This document shows positions 27,416 to 37,706 of a DNA stretch of 64,000 nt, one piece after another. The stretch lies in the NCBI RefSeq assembly GCF_001746205.1, contig NZ_MDCO01000012.1, positions 558,001 to 622,000 of the forward strand, read 5' to 3'. Source of the stretch: Brachyspira hampsonii (lineage in GTDB: Bacteria; Spirochaetota; Brachyspiria; Brachyspirales; Brachyspiraceae). Below the pieces are notes generated by a model, which saw nothing but the letters and a program-made list of their open reading frames with translations, searched no databases and was not told where the DNA came from. A program made the position numbers and the translations under genes. Every line of letters begins with the position of its first letter. The stretch's first letter is position 1.

Positions 27416-30400
27416 TTACTTTACAAAATAAGATTTTACTGTTCCATATATTGACGAAGTAAATCTCTTATTAATCTCTAAAGGATTTATATATTCTTCT
27501 TCATTACAGTTTCCGTTTTCATCTAGTCTGTGGAAAGCAATATTTTTAAATGTTACTTTTTCTCCCGCCTCTATTCCAAACCACATATATTCAAAATCTA
27601 TACGGCATGCAATATTTAATATAGAGTCTTTTAATTCATAATAAGTATAGCTTCCGCCGTCTTCAATATCTCTGCTTCTTTCAAATGACATTTTATTTGC
27701 CATTGACATAATCTCGCCTGCTGTTATTTCTCTATCTTCAAATGATATAATTTTATTATTTTTTATAGACTCTTCTTTAACTTCTTCAAATAATAAATCA
27801 AGCTGATTAATAGGCTGTGATATTTCGTAGTCGCTTAATTGAGTTTTCCATTTTGATAATTTTTCATCGTCTAATTCTATAGGGTGAACTAAAGTAATAT
27901 TCTTTTTGTTTTTAAGACTGTCTTCAAATATATATTCTTCTTCATAAAAGGTATTGAAAGAACCGTCTTCCATATATCTGAAACTTTCTATTAAATTATT
28001 TTTTTCATCATAAACGCCCCATATGAGTTTTAAAGCAAATATATTCATTATAGGATTTTCCACAAAAAGCTCAGTAAAAGTTTTATAAGACCATTTACGT
28101 CCGTTTAATAATACTTTATTTAATCTTGTTATTTGATTAGAAGTTATCATTTTAATATTTTTCTTTATCAAAGTTAATTCTTTTTTAGCTGCATCTGCTT
28201 TTTCTTTATCATCTTTACTGTTTGGTGCAGGAAGCGATTTTAAAACTTTATTATTTGAATCTGTTACTTCTATAGTGAAATCATTTTTTATTTGAAGTTT
28301 AAATACTCTGTCGGCTTCTCCTCCATAATGAAGTTCTCTTGCCCCTTTTTTATCAAAGTCCAAATCTGGTATTATTTTATCTATAAGCTCATCTTCTGAA
28401 ATCTCTAATGCTTTGGCAGTCTTTTTTAATGCATCTTTAGCAGCATTTTTAACCTGATTATTTTTAACTTTTACAGACATAGTATCAACTAATACCAATG
28501 CAAATTTGCTTGCTTTTAATGCCATAGCATATACGGCATGTGCTGCTAATGCTCCTCTTGAGTTTAATGCCCATTCTTCAATCTGAGCCTTTAATTTTAA
28601 GAGTTTATCTTCAGTTTGAAAAAGACAATATGGAATAAGTATATTTTTTAATTTTGTATCTGCTTTATTATCAAGCCAGTTTGAATATATATCATCAAGT
28701 GCATTTCTAAGCGAATCAATATCAAAAAACTCTGCTATCTTGTTGCAGTCTTTTAATATTGAAGGCTCTTTTAAAGCAATATATTCCATAAACACATACT
28801 TAACTATATTTAAAGGAGCTTTAGTTTTTTTATCTTTTAATAAAATATTAGAGAGTATATTTTCGTCTATATCTTTTATTAGAGTTTCATGTCCTTCATT
28901 ATAGTATTTATTTAAATGTTCATTTATCTCATCAACACTTTTAAATTGAAAATCATCATCAAACTTTTGTAAATCCCAATATTTAATTATCTCTTTATAA
29001 ACTGTTCTTGAAGCCTCTTTTCCTTCATCTGCTAATTTTTCTACTTCGCTTCTTACAATGCTTTCATTATTATTTATTACCGATACACAATGCTTTTTTA
29101 TTTCTTTTGATTTTGCTGTGTCGAGAACTTTGAAAACAAAATCAAATTTATTATCTATTAAACTATTTAATTCATCACTAAAAATACAATTAATAAATAA
29201 TATAGTACCACTAATATTTGCTGTTATAGAAGTGATAAATGATTTTTCTTCCATAATAGATTTTGTTTCTTCTAAATTATTTTTTATAAGTGTAATAATA
29301 TTATTTTTTGAGTCTAATAATGATAAATAAATATCTTTTAATGGCACTTTTTTATCATTAACTAATTTTTCTTTAGTTTCTAAAATACCTCTATTATAGA
29401 ATATTTCCTGAATAGAAACATAAATTGAAATTTTGCCATATATTCCGTAATGCTTTAATAATTTAGTAGTAATTTCTGATGCTTCATCATTTATACCATC
29501 AAGCGACATTATAGCTGATAAATAATGACTATGATTATCATAAGAATAATCTTTTACATATTTAAAGCTTTTAGAAGTTATTTCATCGAAACTTTTAATA
29601 GGTCCCATTATTTTTAATAACTCTACGCACATTGTTTTGAGAGTTTCTACAATAGCATTAGTATCTATATTATATTTGTTATCATTTGCTGCAAGCATAA
29701 TTGATGAAAGCATAGCATAATCAAGATATAATTGTTCCAATTTTGATTTTGCTATTATCTCATAAAGTTTGTAAAATGTTTCTCTATCTTCATCATATAA
29801 TTTTTTTACTTCTACTGTTAAATATGAAATAAAAAGTGTGTTGTTATTAACTATTGTGTTTAATAAAATACATTCTTTAGGAAAATTGCATAGTTCTAAA
29901 TATTCAGGTATAAGTTTTTGTGTGTAGTAATAATAGCCTTTATCCTCTGAATATCCTTTAAATAATCTTTTATATAGTTTTATAGTTCTTGTCATTTGAT
30001 TGTATATATTCACAAGAAAATAAATGATATTATTATTTTTATTTAGAATATTTATTAATCTTTTATAAACTTCTTCATCTTTATCAGCTATACTAAAAAG
30101 TAATGATATAGTTTCTTCATCATTAATTTTTAGAGAGTCTATATAATTTAATAACTGTTTAATAAGGATTTTATCATCATCTCTATTTATGAGATATGCC
30201 AAAATAGTTAATAATAAATGAGGCTCTTTTTTTAATAATGCTTCATTTACATTTTTTACTTTTTCTAAGTATTGATTAAACTCTTTAGGTATATAGCCTT
30301 CTAATTCTAAAAATTTATCAAAATTATTGACTTGTATTTTTATATATTTAAGCCCTTCATTATTCCTTAGATTTACTTTAGAATATTTTGTATCATGTAC

Positions 30401-30763
30401 ATTCCCTCCAAGTGTATTATTATAACTTTCTATTAATGCTTTTTCTAAATCTTCACCAGTGCATAATCTTAAAATTACATGAACCTCTTTACCCTTGTAT
30501 ATATCTTTAATCACAGCTTCAGCGTATCTTGATATAGCTTTTTTATCTTCTTCTTTAGTATTTTCATCAAAATAAAACTTAAAAATTTCTTCCGCATCAA
30601 CACCGTAATAATTTCTTAAAGTGGGACAGCTGTTTGACTTTCCGTAAAAATAATCAAGAAATGCATCCTTATTATTTTCATATTGAAATATTCTTTCAAA
30701 CTTATTTCTTATTTGTTCTTCATTACTGATATTATTCTCCATAATTAGCACCTCATCTTTCAA
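27416..30763 (-). CDS. DUF4132 domain protein (MolR/YehI-like giant)
   Basis: 1115 residues. The C-terminal third has the DUF4132 pattern: KGARELHYGGEADRVFKLQI, NQITRLNKVLLNGRKWSYKT, FTELFVENPIMNIFALKLIWG, and FEYMWFGIEAGEKVTFKNI near the end. The first 750 residues are alpha-helical, repeat-like and poorly conserved. E. coli MolR/YehI belong here; their role is not firmly known, and relatives are sometimes linked to WGR domains. Single gene, ATG with GAGGTGC upstream, intact despite decaying neighbours. Confidence 0.85.
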   Translation of the reverse strand: MKDEVLIMENNISNEEQIRNKFERIFQYENNKDAFLDYFYGKSNSCPTLRNYYGVDAEEIFKFYFDENTKEEDKKAISRYAEAVIKDIYKGKEVHVILRLCTGEDLEKALIESYNNTLGGNVHDTKYSKVNLRNNEGLKYIKIQVNNFDKFLELEGYIPKEFNQYLEKVKNVNEALLKKEPHLLLTILAYLINRDDDKILIKQLLNYIDSLKINDEETISLLFSIADKDEEVYKRLINILNKNNNIIYFLVNIYNQMTRTIKLYKRLFKGYSEDKGYYYYTQKLIPEYLELCNFPKECILLNTIVNNNTLFISYLTVEVKKLYDEDRETFYKLYEIIAKSKLEQLYLDYAMLSSIMLAANDNKYNIDTNAIVETLKTMCVELLKIMGPIKSFDEITSKSFKYVKDYSYDNHSHYLSAIMSLDGINDEASEITTKLLKHYGIYGKISIYVSIQEIFYNRGILETKEKLVNDKKVPLKDIYLSLLDSKNNIITLIKNNLEETKSIMEEKSFITSITANISGTILFINCIFSDELNSLIDNKFDFVFKVLDTAKSKEIKKHCVSVINNNESIVRSEVEKLADEGKEASRTVYKEIIKYWDLQKFDDDFQFKSVDEINEHLNKYYNEGHETLIKDIDENILSNILLKDKKTKAPLNIVKYVFMEYIALKEPSILKDCNKIAEFFDIDSLRNALDDIYSNWLDNKADTKLKNILIPYCLFQTEDKLLKLKAQIEEWALNSRGALAAHAVYAMALKASKFALVLVDTMSVKVKNNQVKNAAKDALKKTAKALEISEDELIDKIIPDLDFDKKGARELHYGGEADRVFKLQIKNDFTIEVTDSNNKVLKSLPAPNSKDDKEKADAAKKELTLIKKNIKMITSNQITRLNKVLLNGRKWSYKTFTELFVENPIMNIFALKLIWGVYDEKNNLIESFRYMEDGSFNTFYEEEYIFEDSLKNKKNITLVHPIELDDEKLSKWKTQLSDYEISQPINQLDLLFEEVKEESIKNNKIISFEDREITAGEIMSMANKMSFERSRDIEDGGSYTYYELKDSILNIACRIDFEYMWFGIEAGEKVTFKNIAFHRLDENGNCNEEEYINPLEINKRFTSSIYGTVKSYFVK

Positions 30764-31138
30764 TAGTATTTTTATATAGTATAATTAATTTTCTTTATTA
30801 TGTCAACCACTAGCTGTTACCGTAGGTATGCTTCGCAGCAAAGCCCTGCAAATATTTTAAATTAAAAAAATTATTTTGACAAAATATAATTGTTTAGGTA
30901 TATACTGAAAATTTTTGACTTTGTCAATTTTTATGTTGTTCTTTTTCCCACCACAAAAAGAACCAAAAAGTGCATATATGTATATATAAATTTTATCTAC
31001 TTTTTTACCGCACACCTACCTAAATGTACTCCCTTCGGTCGCAGGCGTACTTCGTCAAAGTGCAAAAGCACTCATTAATTAAAAAAACTCTATCTTATAT
31101 AAAGATTTTAATTAATAATTTTTATTACATTGACTATA
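30764..31138. other. 375 bp gap with GC-richer hairpin blocks and a promoter-like site
   Basis: No convincing gene. It contains a small hairpin segment (about 30815-30850, TATGCTTCGCAGCAAAGCCC), TTGACA at 30873 with TATATACT 17 bp further on, a C/A-rich block CCCACCACAAAAAGAACC (about 30949) and a GC-richer block 31010-31070 (GTACTCCCTTCGGTCGCAGG). A 62-codon frame crosses it, but its composition (Tyr/Phe/Lys then Arg/Ser) does not look like protein. I read it as remnants of dispersed repeats. Confidence 0.4.
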
Positions 31139-32142
31139 TTATTTCTCCATAAAATGCTCATATCCTAAATCTTTTGACTGTTGAAGATACATATCACTTT
31201 TATTTTTGCATTCTTCTTTTGAATATCCGCTTGTATTTTCATCAAGTTTGGCATATTCATCGTATACAAGATGTAAATAGTAGTAGGTTTCTCCTATAGC
31301 TTCTTTTATTCGGCTGTCATCTATAGCTTTTTTCAAATACTTTTTGGATTAATATTTATAACTTTACTATAATCTCTCAATGATTTATAAAAATATTTTT
31401 CTTCTTTACTTTCTTTATATTTATCTGAATATAAAATAGCTCTGTTATTTAAAGAGTTTGTATCTTTTGTATTATATTTATCTATTATTTCAGTATAAAG
31501 TTTTATGGCTTCATCATAATTTTTATTCATTTGTTCATTTAATGCTCTTGCAAATAATTCGCTTACTTTAGCTCTATCAGCATTTATTTTTGATTGTTTG
31601 GTTTGTTCTTCTATTTTATTTAATGTTAATTCTATTTCTTGAGCTTTTTTATTTAATTCTTCTAAGGTTTTATTTGATTTTAATTCTGTTTCTTTTATAA
31701 TAAGTTCCGACTGCTTTTGATTGCTTTCCATTATTTTATTATTGGCGTATATTCCTAAAATTGTGAATATTATCATTATTAAAGATAAAAATGCGAGCCA
31801 GAAAGTTACTGTATTTATTGAAAAGTCTTTACTGTCCTTTAGCGTTTCTCTAAGTAAATCTATATTAGGTTTGAATGCTTCTTCTAATGTACTTCTTATA
31901 AACTCTTTGCTTTCAAAACTTTCATTTGTAACAGTTTCTTTAAGGAACTCGTAATAATTACTCAATTGTATTTTTGAATTGGTTTCAAACTTTCCAATAC
32001 TATAATCCATAGATTTTTTTATTGAAGAAGAAAATAACAAATATATTAAAATCAATGCTATTAAAAATATTGAACATACAACAATATATAATATAAATGT
32101 AGTATTATCTTTATTATTAAAGTTATTTGTATTATCAGACAT
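31139..32142 (-). pseudogene. Membrane-anchored TPR protein split by a frameshift
   Basis: Minus strand from 32142: a transmembrane helix (FILYIVVCSIFLIALILIYL), a linker of about 65 residues, a second transmembrane helix (TVTFWLAFLSLIMIIFTILG), a coiled coil (about 140-195), then TPR units (KNYDEAIKLYTEIID). It stops at 31333-31335 after NPKSI. One extra A in the A5 tract (plus-strand T5 31341-31345) restores NPKKYLKKAIDDSRIKEAIG and runs to 31139. The 65-codon tail has no ribosome-binding site of its own, so the two parts were one gene of about 334 residues. Paralogue of the relic at 23.0-24.4 kb. Confidence 0.75.
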
Positions 32143-32412
32143 ATTTTTAACCTATCATATTTTAAATATATTATATAGCTAAATGCAAAAATATAAACAA
32201 CATTTAATTCTTAATTTAATTATACAAATTTTATAATTTATTTCCCGTATGGAGAGATAAGCTATAAACATAATTGTATTGTCATTAAAATTTTGACTGC
32301 ATTTTAACCATTCCTTAAATAAATTCTAATAATGAAAAACTTAAATTAAAAATAAATATATATTGTTAATCTTATTTCGATGCAAAGTAAAAACAATAAA
32401 TTTGAAAGAACA

Positions 32413-32545
32413 CTGGGTGGGCAAGTGTAATTAAATTTTAAAACTTAATTTACATACACCGCCATATATATTTTCTGATTTATTTTGAATTGATAATCTT
32501 ATTTATTTTGCTATTTAATATAGAAAATATAGTCCCCCGCCCATG
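32413..32545. repeat. Composite GC-box repeat, locus B (degenerate)
   Basis: CTGGGTGGGC at 32413 is followed by the central palindrome (AAGTGTAATTAAATTTTAAA then ACTTAATTTACATACACC) and a CCCCCGCCC box at 32534-32542. It lies in the 554 bp gap between the divergent TPR relic and terL. Unlike most loci it is not next to a gene 3' end. The rest of the gap is AT-rich, and I see nothing else in it apart from a GGAGAGATAAGC patch near 32250. Confidence 0.65.
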
Positions 32546-32696
32546 TTTTTATAAGGCGTAAAAATTTATTTGACAAACGCTTAATTAATTATTTTTTATT
32601 TTATTTAATGTTCATAAAATGAATTTCGCTTATAATGACTTATAATTTTTGCTTTTTTATATGGGATATTATTAAAATGAATTATGAGAAAAAATT

Positions 32697-34067
32697 ATGA
32701 ATATTAACTTTAATATTTTAAAACCATTTGAAAAATGGGCAAATACTGAAAAGAGATTAAAAATAGCATTCGGAGGACGAGGAGGAGGAAAAAGTGAATC
32801 AATAGCAAGAATTTTAATAGCTAAAAGTTTTGAAAAAAGCGGAGTAATACTATGCTCAAGAGAAATACAAAAATCAATTTCATATTCAACATACCCTCTT
32901 TTAATAAGTATTATAAAAGAACTTAAATTAGAAAAATTTTTTAATATAAAAAGAAATGAAATCATTAATAAAGTTACAAACTGCAAATTTATATTTTTAG
33001 GTATTAGAGAATGTTCTATTGAGGAAATTAAATCTATTTATAATGTGAGAATATGTTTTATAGAAGAGGCTCAAACTCTAACTCAAAGAAGCTATGAAAT
33101 ATTAGAGCCTTCAATAAGGGCAGAAAAAAGTGAAATATGGATAGCATTTAATCCTAGATTTGAAACGGATTTCATTTATAAAACAGTAATTAAATTTAAC
33201 TTAGAAAATAAATTTTATACAGATAAAAATAATAATAAATACAATTATCAAGAATATGAAGACAGCAGCATTTTAATAACTTTTATTAATTATGACGGCA
33301 ATTATTATTTCAGTGATATATTAAATAAATCAAGACTTTCCACTTTAAAACTCATGCCTAAAATGTATGATCATATTTGGCTTGGAAAAATAAAAAATAA
33401 ACAGGGCAAAATATTTTTGTATTCAAAATTAAAATTTTATGATGATAAACTAAATACTATAAAAGAAAAAATTCATTCTTCAGAACATAAAGCAATAGTA
33501 GATCCTGCATTCGGAGAATATAATTGTTTTACTTCAGCAATAATATATACACAAATAGGTGAAGATATTTATTTAATAGATTCAGGACTTATAAGAAATG
33601 ATTCTAACTCTACAACAGATGAAAGCATAATAAATTTTTTATCAAATAAAAATATAAAAAAAATATTATGCGAAAGTAACTTTGCTCAAAAAGAATTGGT
33701 AAAAAGATTAGAAAAACATTTTGAAGTAACGCCTTTTTATGTACATAAAAATAAGGCAGAGAGAATAGTTAATGCAAGTTACTTGATATATGATAAAGTT
33801 TATTTTCCGAAAAGCTGGCAGAAAGTACCGGACGGTTCGGATACTGATAAATGGCTTAAAACAAATAATGGACGAGGGTATATAGCCTTGAGACAGCTGC
33901 TTAATTTTGATGATTCTCTTTCCGGAAGCAGTATTAAAGGAGATGTATTTAGTTATTTAGATTTTCCAGATGCTTTATCTAGTTTAATATTATTCGGAAT
34001 TGAAGATATTATTTATGAAGAAAATTATGATAAATTGAATTTAGTTAATGCTATTTTTGGAGAATAG
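32697..34067 (+). CDS. Stand-alone phage terminase large subunit (PBSX-type)
   Basis: 456 residues, a normal TerL length. The ATPase half has Walker A GGRGGGKS (26-33), Walker B RICFIEEAQT (about 118-127) and the coupling motif IAFNPRF. The RNase-H-like nuclease half has Asp269 in AIVDPAFGE, Glu326 in KKILCESN and C-terminal acidic YLDFPDALSS. All catalytic residues seem intact. Terminases cut and pump DNA into capsids. No portal, head, tail, integrase or lysis genes adjoin it. The ATG may be preceded by GAGAAAAAATT. A domesticated role in a gene transfer agent is possible. Confidence 0.88.
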   Translation: MNINFNILKPFEKWANTEKRLKIAFGGRGGGKSESIARILIAKSFEKSGVILCSREIQKSISYSTYPLLISIIKELKLEKFFNIKRNEIINKVTNCKFIFLGIRECSIEEIKSIYNVRICFIEEAQTLTQRSYEILEPSIRAEKSEIWIAFNPRFETDFIYKTVIKFNLENKFYTDKNNNKYNYQEYEDSSILITFINYDGNYYFSDILNKSRLSTLKLMPKMYDHIWLGKIKNKQGKIFLYSKLKFYDDKLNTIKEKIHSSEHKAIVDPAFGEYNCFTSAIIYTQIGEDIYLIDSGLIRNDSNSTTDESIINFLSNKNIKKILCESNFAQKELVKRLEKHFEVTPFYVHKNKAERIVNASYLIYDKVYFPKSWQKVPDGSDTDKWLKTNNGRGYIALRQLLNFDDSLSGSSIKGDVFSYLDFPDALSSLILFGIEDIIYEENYDKLNLVNAIFGE

Positions 34068-34101
34068 AAATTTATTTAAATATTTAAAACTTTCATCTAA
34101 T

Positions 34102-34414
34102 CCCCGCCCTTTTGTTTTTATGGCAATATTATAATTTTAAATTATTAATTACATTTAAAGCTCATTTAGAAATATAAGCCCCCGCCCAAGTTTTTATTTA
34201 AAATTAAATTTTTTTTTAACGCACGGTAAATAAAATTTAAAAATATAATAAAATTATAATTTCAAATAAATTTAGATTTTTAATTTTATTCTGCGTGCGA
34301 TAGATAAACTATGAATTTAAAAAAATCTTGGGTGGGTGCTGTAATATAAGTTTAAAACTAAAAAGAAAAATAATTTATAAATTCAGAGATAATACTAAAA
34401 ATGTATAGGGTGGG
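34102..34414. repeat. Composite GC-box repeat, locus C (core flanked by arms on both sides)
   Basis: In order: CCCCGCCCTTTT (34102), GCCCCCGCCCAAG (ends 34190), an 84 bp core from AACGCACGGT (34218) to CTGCGTGCGAT (34301), CTTGGGTGGGTGCT (34327-34340) and ATAGGGTGGG (34405-34414). The arms are inverted about the core. It fills the gap between the convergent terL and the aldolase. Confidence 0.85.
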
Positions 34415-34431
34415 TTTATATAAGAAATTAT

Positions 34432-34464
34432 AAAAGGGAAGTATTAATAAAACACTGCCCTTTT
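34432..34464 (-). terminator. Terminator after the transaldolase-like gene
   Basis: AAAAGGGAAGTATT pairs with ACACTGCCCTTTT around a short AT loop, 20 bp past the minus-strand stop codon. Confidence 0.6.
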
Positions 34465-34483
34465 ATAAAAAATACATTATTAA

Positions 34484-35137
34484 TTATTTGCCGAAAACAG
34501 CCTCATAATCTTTTTTGAATTTTTCTATACCTTGATCAGTTAATGGATGTTTAGTCATCTGAACTATAACATTATAAGGTACTGTAGCAATATCTGAACC
34601 GGCTAATGCACATTCTGTAACATGTATAGGGTGTCTTACGCTTGCAGATATTATTTCCGTTTCTATTGCATGTGTTGCAAATATTTCTGATATAGTTCTA
34701 ATAAGTTCAAGACCATCAGAAGATATATCATCAAGTCTTCCTATGAAAGGAGAAACATAAGCAGCCCCTGCTCTTGCTGCTAAAAGAGCCTGATTAGCAG
34801 AAAATATTAAAGTAACATTAGTTTTAATTCCTTCTTTAGATAATACTTTTACTGCTTTTAATCCTTCATCTGTCATAGGAATTTTTACTACCATGTTTTT
34901 ATGTATCTTAGCTATTTCTCTTGCCTCATCAATCATATCTTCCGCTTTAACAGTAGTAGCCTTTACCTCTCCTGAGATAGGACCATCAACTATAGTAGTG
35001 ATTTCTTCTATAGTCTTTTTAAAATCTCTTCCTTCTTTAGCTATTAGAGATGGGTTTGTTGTAACTCCACAAATTACGCCCATATCATTAGCTTTTCTAA
35101 TTTCATCAACATTTGCTGTATCTAGAAAAAATTTCAT
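34484..35137 (-). CDS. fsa: Fructose-6-phosphate aldolase / TalC-type transaldolase
   Basis: 217 residues, the short FSA/TalC subfamily. [18 protein letters not shown] and [13 protein letters not shown] form the N-terminal signature, and Lys85 in NMVVKIPMT is the Schiff-base lysine. PFIGRLDD and the [17 protein letters not shown] segment also match. Either exchanges dihydroxyacetone units in the pentose-phosphate pathway or cleaves fructose 6-phosphate; the family is not separable by eye. Cytoplasmic; AGGGGA ahead of the ATG; single gene. Confidence 0.88.
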   Translation of the reverse strand: MKFFLDTANVDEIRKANDMGVICGVTTNPSLIAKEGRDFKKTIEEITTIVDGPISGEVKATTVKAEDMIDEAREIAKIHKNMVVKIPMTDEGLKAVKVLSKEGIKTNVTLIFSANQALLAARAGAAYVSPFIGRLDDISSDGLELIRTISEIFATHAIETEIISASVRHPIHVTECALAGSDIATVPYNVIVQMTKHPLTDQGIEKFKKDYEAVFGK

Positions 35138-35215
35138 TAAAAAAATCCCCTTTAATTAAATTTTTAAATTATTATATATCTTAAAACATGTTTTATCAAT
35201 ATAAAAATAATATAA

Positions 35216-36073
35216 TCAGAAATTAACCTTATCAGGATGATGTCCGGATCCTCCAAAGTATTCCATGGCATTTATTGTTTTCATATCTTCATCGCTTATA
35301 ATAAAATCAAATATATCGGTATTTTCTTTTATACGTGATGGTGTTACAGATTTTGGCAAAGGTAAAGTATTATTTTGAAGACACCATCTTATGCAAAGCT
35401 GAGCTATAGATTTATTATATTTGTTAGCTATTTCTTTTAATGTATCATTATCAAGCATTTTTCCAGTGCCAAGCGGACTCCAAGCCTCTATTAATATATT
35501 ATTATCATTGCAGTATTTAAAAGTTTCTTCCTGCATAAATCCAACATGAAACTCTATCTGATTGACCATAGGTTTAATTTCTGTTTCCATTAATGATTTT
35601 AAATGATGAGGCATGAAGTTAGATACGCCTATTGATTTTATTTTTCCCGCTTTATAAAGTTCAGTCATAGCTCTCCAAGTTTCCAAATTAATATTGTCCC
35701 AATCTTTAAATTGATTTACAGAAGCAGGCCAGTGAATAAGGTATAAATCTAAATAATCAATACACAAATCATTAAGAGTTTTTTCAAATGCTTTTAATGT
35801 TGTTTTATATCCTCTTTCTTTATTCCATACTTTGCTTGTTATAAAAAGTTCTTCTCTATTAATGCCGCTTTCTTTAATTGCCTTTCCAATACTTTTTTCA
35901 TTTCCATAAATTGCTGCTGTGTCAATATGTTTGTATCCTAATTTTATGGCTTCTTTTACAGCATTTACAGCAGTTTCTCCGTCTGGTGTCTGCCAAGTAC
36001 CAAATCCTATGCATGGAATTTTATATCCATTACTTAATGTGAATGTATCTTTTAGGCTTTTAAAATCGTTCAT
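35216..36073 (-). CDS. Aldo/keto reductase
   Basis: 285 residues, a (beta/alpha)8 barrel of the AKR5-like bacterial group. The catalytic tetrad is complete: Asp51 and Tyr56 (GYKHIDTAAIYGNE), Lys81 (FITSKVW) and His114 (LYLIHWP). The C-terminal NADPH-binding LPKSVTPSRIKEN is present. It reduces small aldehydes or ketones such as 2,5-diketogluconate or methylglyoxal; the substrate is not evident. GAGGAG precedes the ATG. Divergent from the SGNH hydrolase. Confidence 0.9.
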   Translation of the reverse strand: MNDFKSLKDTFTLSNGYKIPCIGFGTWQTPDGETAVNAVKEAIKLGYKHIDTAAIYGNEKSIGKAIKESGINREELFITSKVWNKERGYKTTLKAFEKTLNDLCIDYLDLYLIHWPASVNQFKDWDNINLETWRAMTELYKAGKIKSIGVSNFMPHHLKSLMETEIKPMVNQIEFHVGFMQEETFKYCNDNNILIEAWSPLGTGKMLDNDTLKEIANKYNKSIAQLCIRWCLQNNTLPLPKSVTPSRIKENTDIFDFIISDEDMKTINAMEYFGGSGHHPDKVNF

Positions 36074-36160
36074 TATATATTCTCCTCAATAATTTTTTAT
36101 TTAAATATTTATATTGTTATTATATAATAAATATTATACAAATTTTAGGAAAATAATGCT

Positions 36161-36760
36161 ATGAAAAAAATAGTTTGTTTAGGCGACAGTACCACTTACG
36201 GATATATGGTGTCAAGGGATAAAGTGTGGACTGAAATATTAAATGATAAATTTAATAATGAAGAACATAAAGACCTTAAATTTATCAATAAAGGCATTAA
36301 CGGAGATATGATTTCTTGTATGCTTGCCCGTTTTGATATTGACTGCCAAAAAGAAAATGCTGATACTGTTATTTTAATGGGCGGAGTTAATGATATATTT
36401 ACCTGCAAACCTCTAGAAAAAATAGAAAATAATTTAATAAGCATAGTAAATAAATCTTTAGAAAATAATATTGATATAATAGTATTTACTCCTATTTCTT
36501 TTGTTAAGGAGGCATTTGATTTTTTCGAATCAAACAATATAGAAGAGTTTGATAATATTCTAAAAGAGTATGTGCATTTTATAAATAATTATACAAAAAC
36601 AAATAATATAAAAAGTATAGATGTTTATAATTTATTTGTAAATAAAATATTAAAAGAAAATCATTATTATGATATATTTTTTGACGGAGTTCATTTAAGT
36701 GAAAACGGGCATAATGTATTTGCTTTAGAGATTTATAAAGAATTACAAAAATATCTCTAA
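36161..36760 (+). CDS. SGNH/GDSL hydrolase
   Basis: 199 residues, no signal peptide, so cytoplasmic. Block I IVCLGDSTTYGY with Ser10, block III GGVNDIF with Asn77, and block V DGVHLSENGH with Asp175 and His178 give a complete catalytic set. Relatives hydrolyse esters of lipids, acylated sugars or thioesters. It lies just upstream of a patatin-like gene in the same direction (64 bp gap), so both may act on lipids, which is an inference from position only. Confidence 0.88.
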   Translation: MKKIVCLGDSTTYGYMVSRDKVWTEILNDKFNNEEHKDLKFINKGINGDMISCMLARFDIDCQKENADTVILMGGVNDIFTCKPLEKIENNLISIVNKSLENNIDIIVFTPISFVKEAFDFFESNNIEEFDNILKEYVHFINNYTKTNNIKSIDVYNLFVNKILKENHYYDIFFDGVHLSENGHNVFALEIYKELQKYL

Positions 36761-36824
36761 TCGGACAAAATCTGTCATAAGTACATGCTAAATTAATAGT
36801 ATCTTAATTATTGGAATACTAATT

Positions 36825-37688
36825 ATGAATAAAAATAATAATAGAAAAATAGGTTTAGTATTAGACGGAGGCGGAGCTAAAGGAGCATATCATATAGGAG
36901 TTTTTAAAGCTTTAAAAAAACTTAATATGAACAAATACATCACTGCTATATCAGGTGCTTCTGTAGGAGCTTTGAATGCATGTCTATTTCCAATATATAA
37001 TTTAAACTATCAAATAGTAGAAAATATATGGCTCAATGAAGTTGAAGATAAAATATTAACTTTAAATCCTAATAAAGTTATAAACTCTTTATTTAGAATA
37101 AGAAAAAATTATATTAAGAATGCTGTAAATACGATAATATCTGATTTTTTAGATGATGACAATATTTTATTGATTCCATTTATTAATTTTTTATCAACTT
37201 CTGCCATATTTTCAAGAGACGGGATTATAGAAATAATGGATAAATATTTACATGAAGAAACTATCAAAAAAATAAATATATATGTTTCATGTACTAATAT
37301 TGATAATTTAAAACCATATTATTTCAAATTAAACAATTATTCATTAAAGACAATCAAAAAAATACTTTTAGCTTCATCTGCAATACCTGCCGTATTTCCG
37401 CCTGAAAATATAAAAGGTGCATTATATATTGACGGAGGCATAAGCGATAATTCTCCAATAACAGCTTTAAAAAATTATAAATTTACAGATATAATAGTTG
37501 TGCATTTAACTAGCAATAGTAATTCAAATAATTTAAAAAATAAATTAGATAATAATATCAATGTATATGAACTTTATCCTAAAAAAGATTTAGGTAATTT
37601 CTTTGATGGTACTTTAAATTTCTCTAGCAACTTCATAAAAAAATGTATGCATCAAGGCTATATTGATGCTTTAACTCTATTAAAATGA
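36825..37688 (+). CDS. Patatin-like phospholipase (RssA type)
   Basis: 287 residues. The oxyanion loop DGGGAKGAYHIGV (14-26), the nucleophile elbow GASVG with Ser46, and the catalytic Asp203 in YIDGGISDNSP form the patatin Ser-Asp dyad. No signal peptide and no membrane segment. Acts as a serine acyl hydrolase on phospholipids or related esters. Second gene after the SGNH hydrolase. Confidence 0.88.
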   Translation: MNKNNNRKIGLVLDGGGAKGAYHIGVFKALKKLNMNKYITAISGASVGALNACLFPIYNLNYQIVENIWLNEVEDKILTLNPNKVINSLFRIRKNYIKNAVNTIISDFLDDDNILLIPFINFLSTSAIFSRDGIIEIMDKYLHEETIKKINIYVSCTNIDNLKPYYFKLNNYSLKTIKKILLASSAIPAVFPPENIKGALYIDGGISDNSPITALKNYKFTDIIVVHLTSNSNSNNLKNKLDNNINVYELYPKKDLGNFFDGTLNFSSNFIKKCMHQGYIDALTLLK

Positions 37689-37706
37689 GCTTCATTTTTT
37701 TGTTTT

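Noticed and set aside
30890-31078. A 62-codon plus-strand frame between the DUF4132 and TPR genes
   Set aside because: The composition changes abruptly along it and it crosses hairpin repeat blocks; it looks like repeat-derived non-coding DNA.
31139-31336. A separate 65-residue protein starting at a TTG codon
   Set aside because: It has no ribosome-binding site and joins smoothly to the upstream TPR gene if one A is added, so it is the tail of a frameshifted gene.
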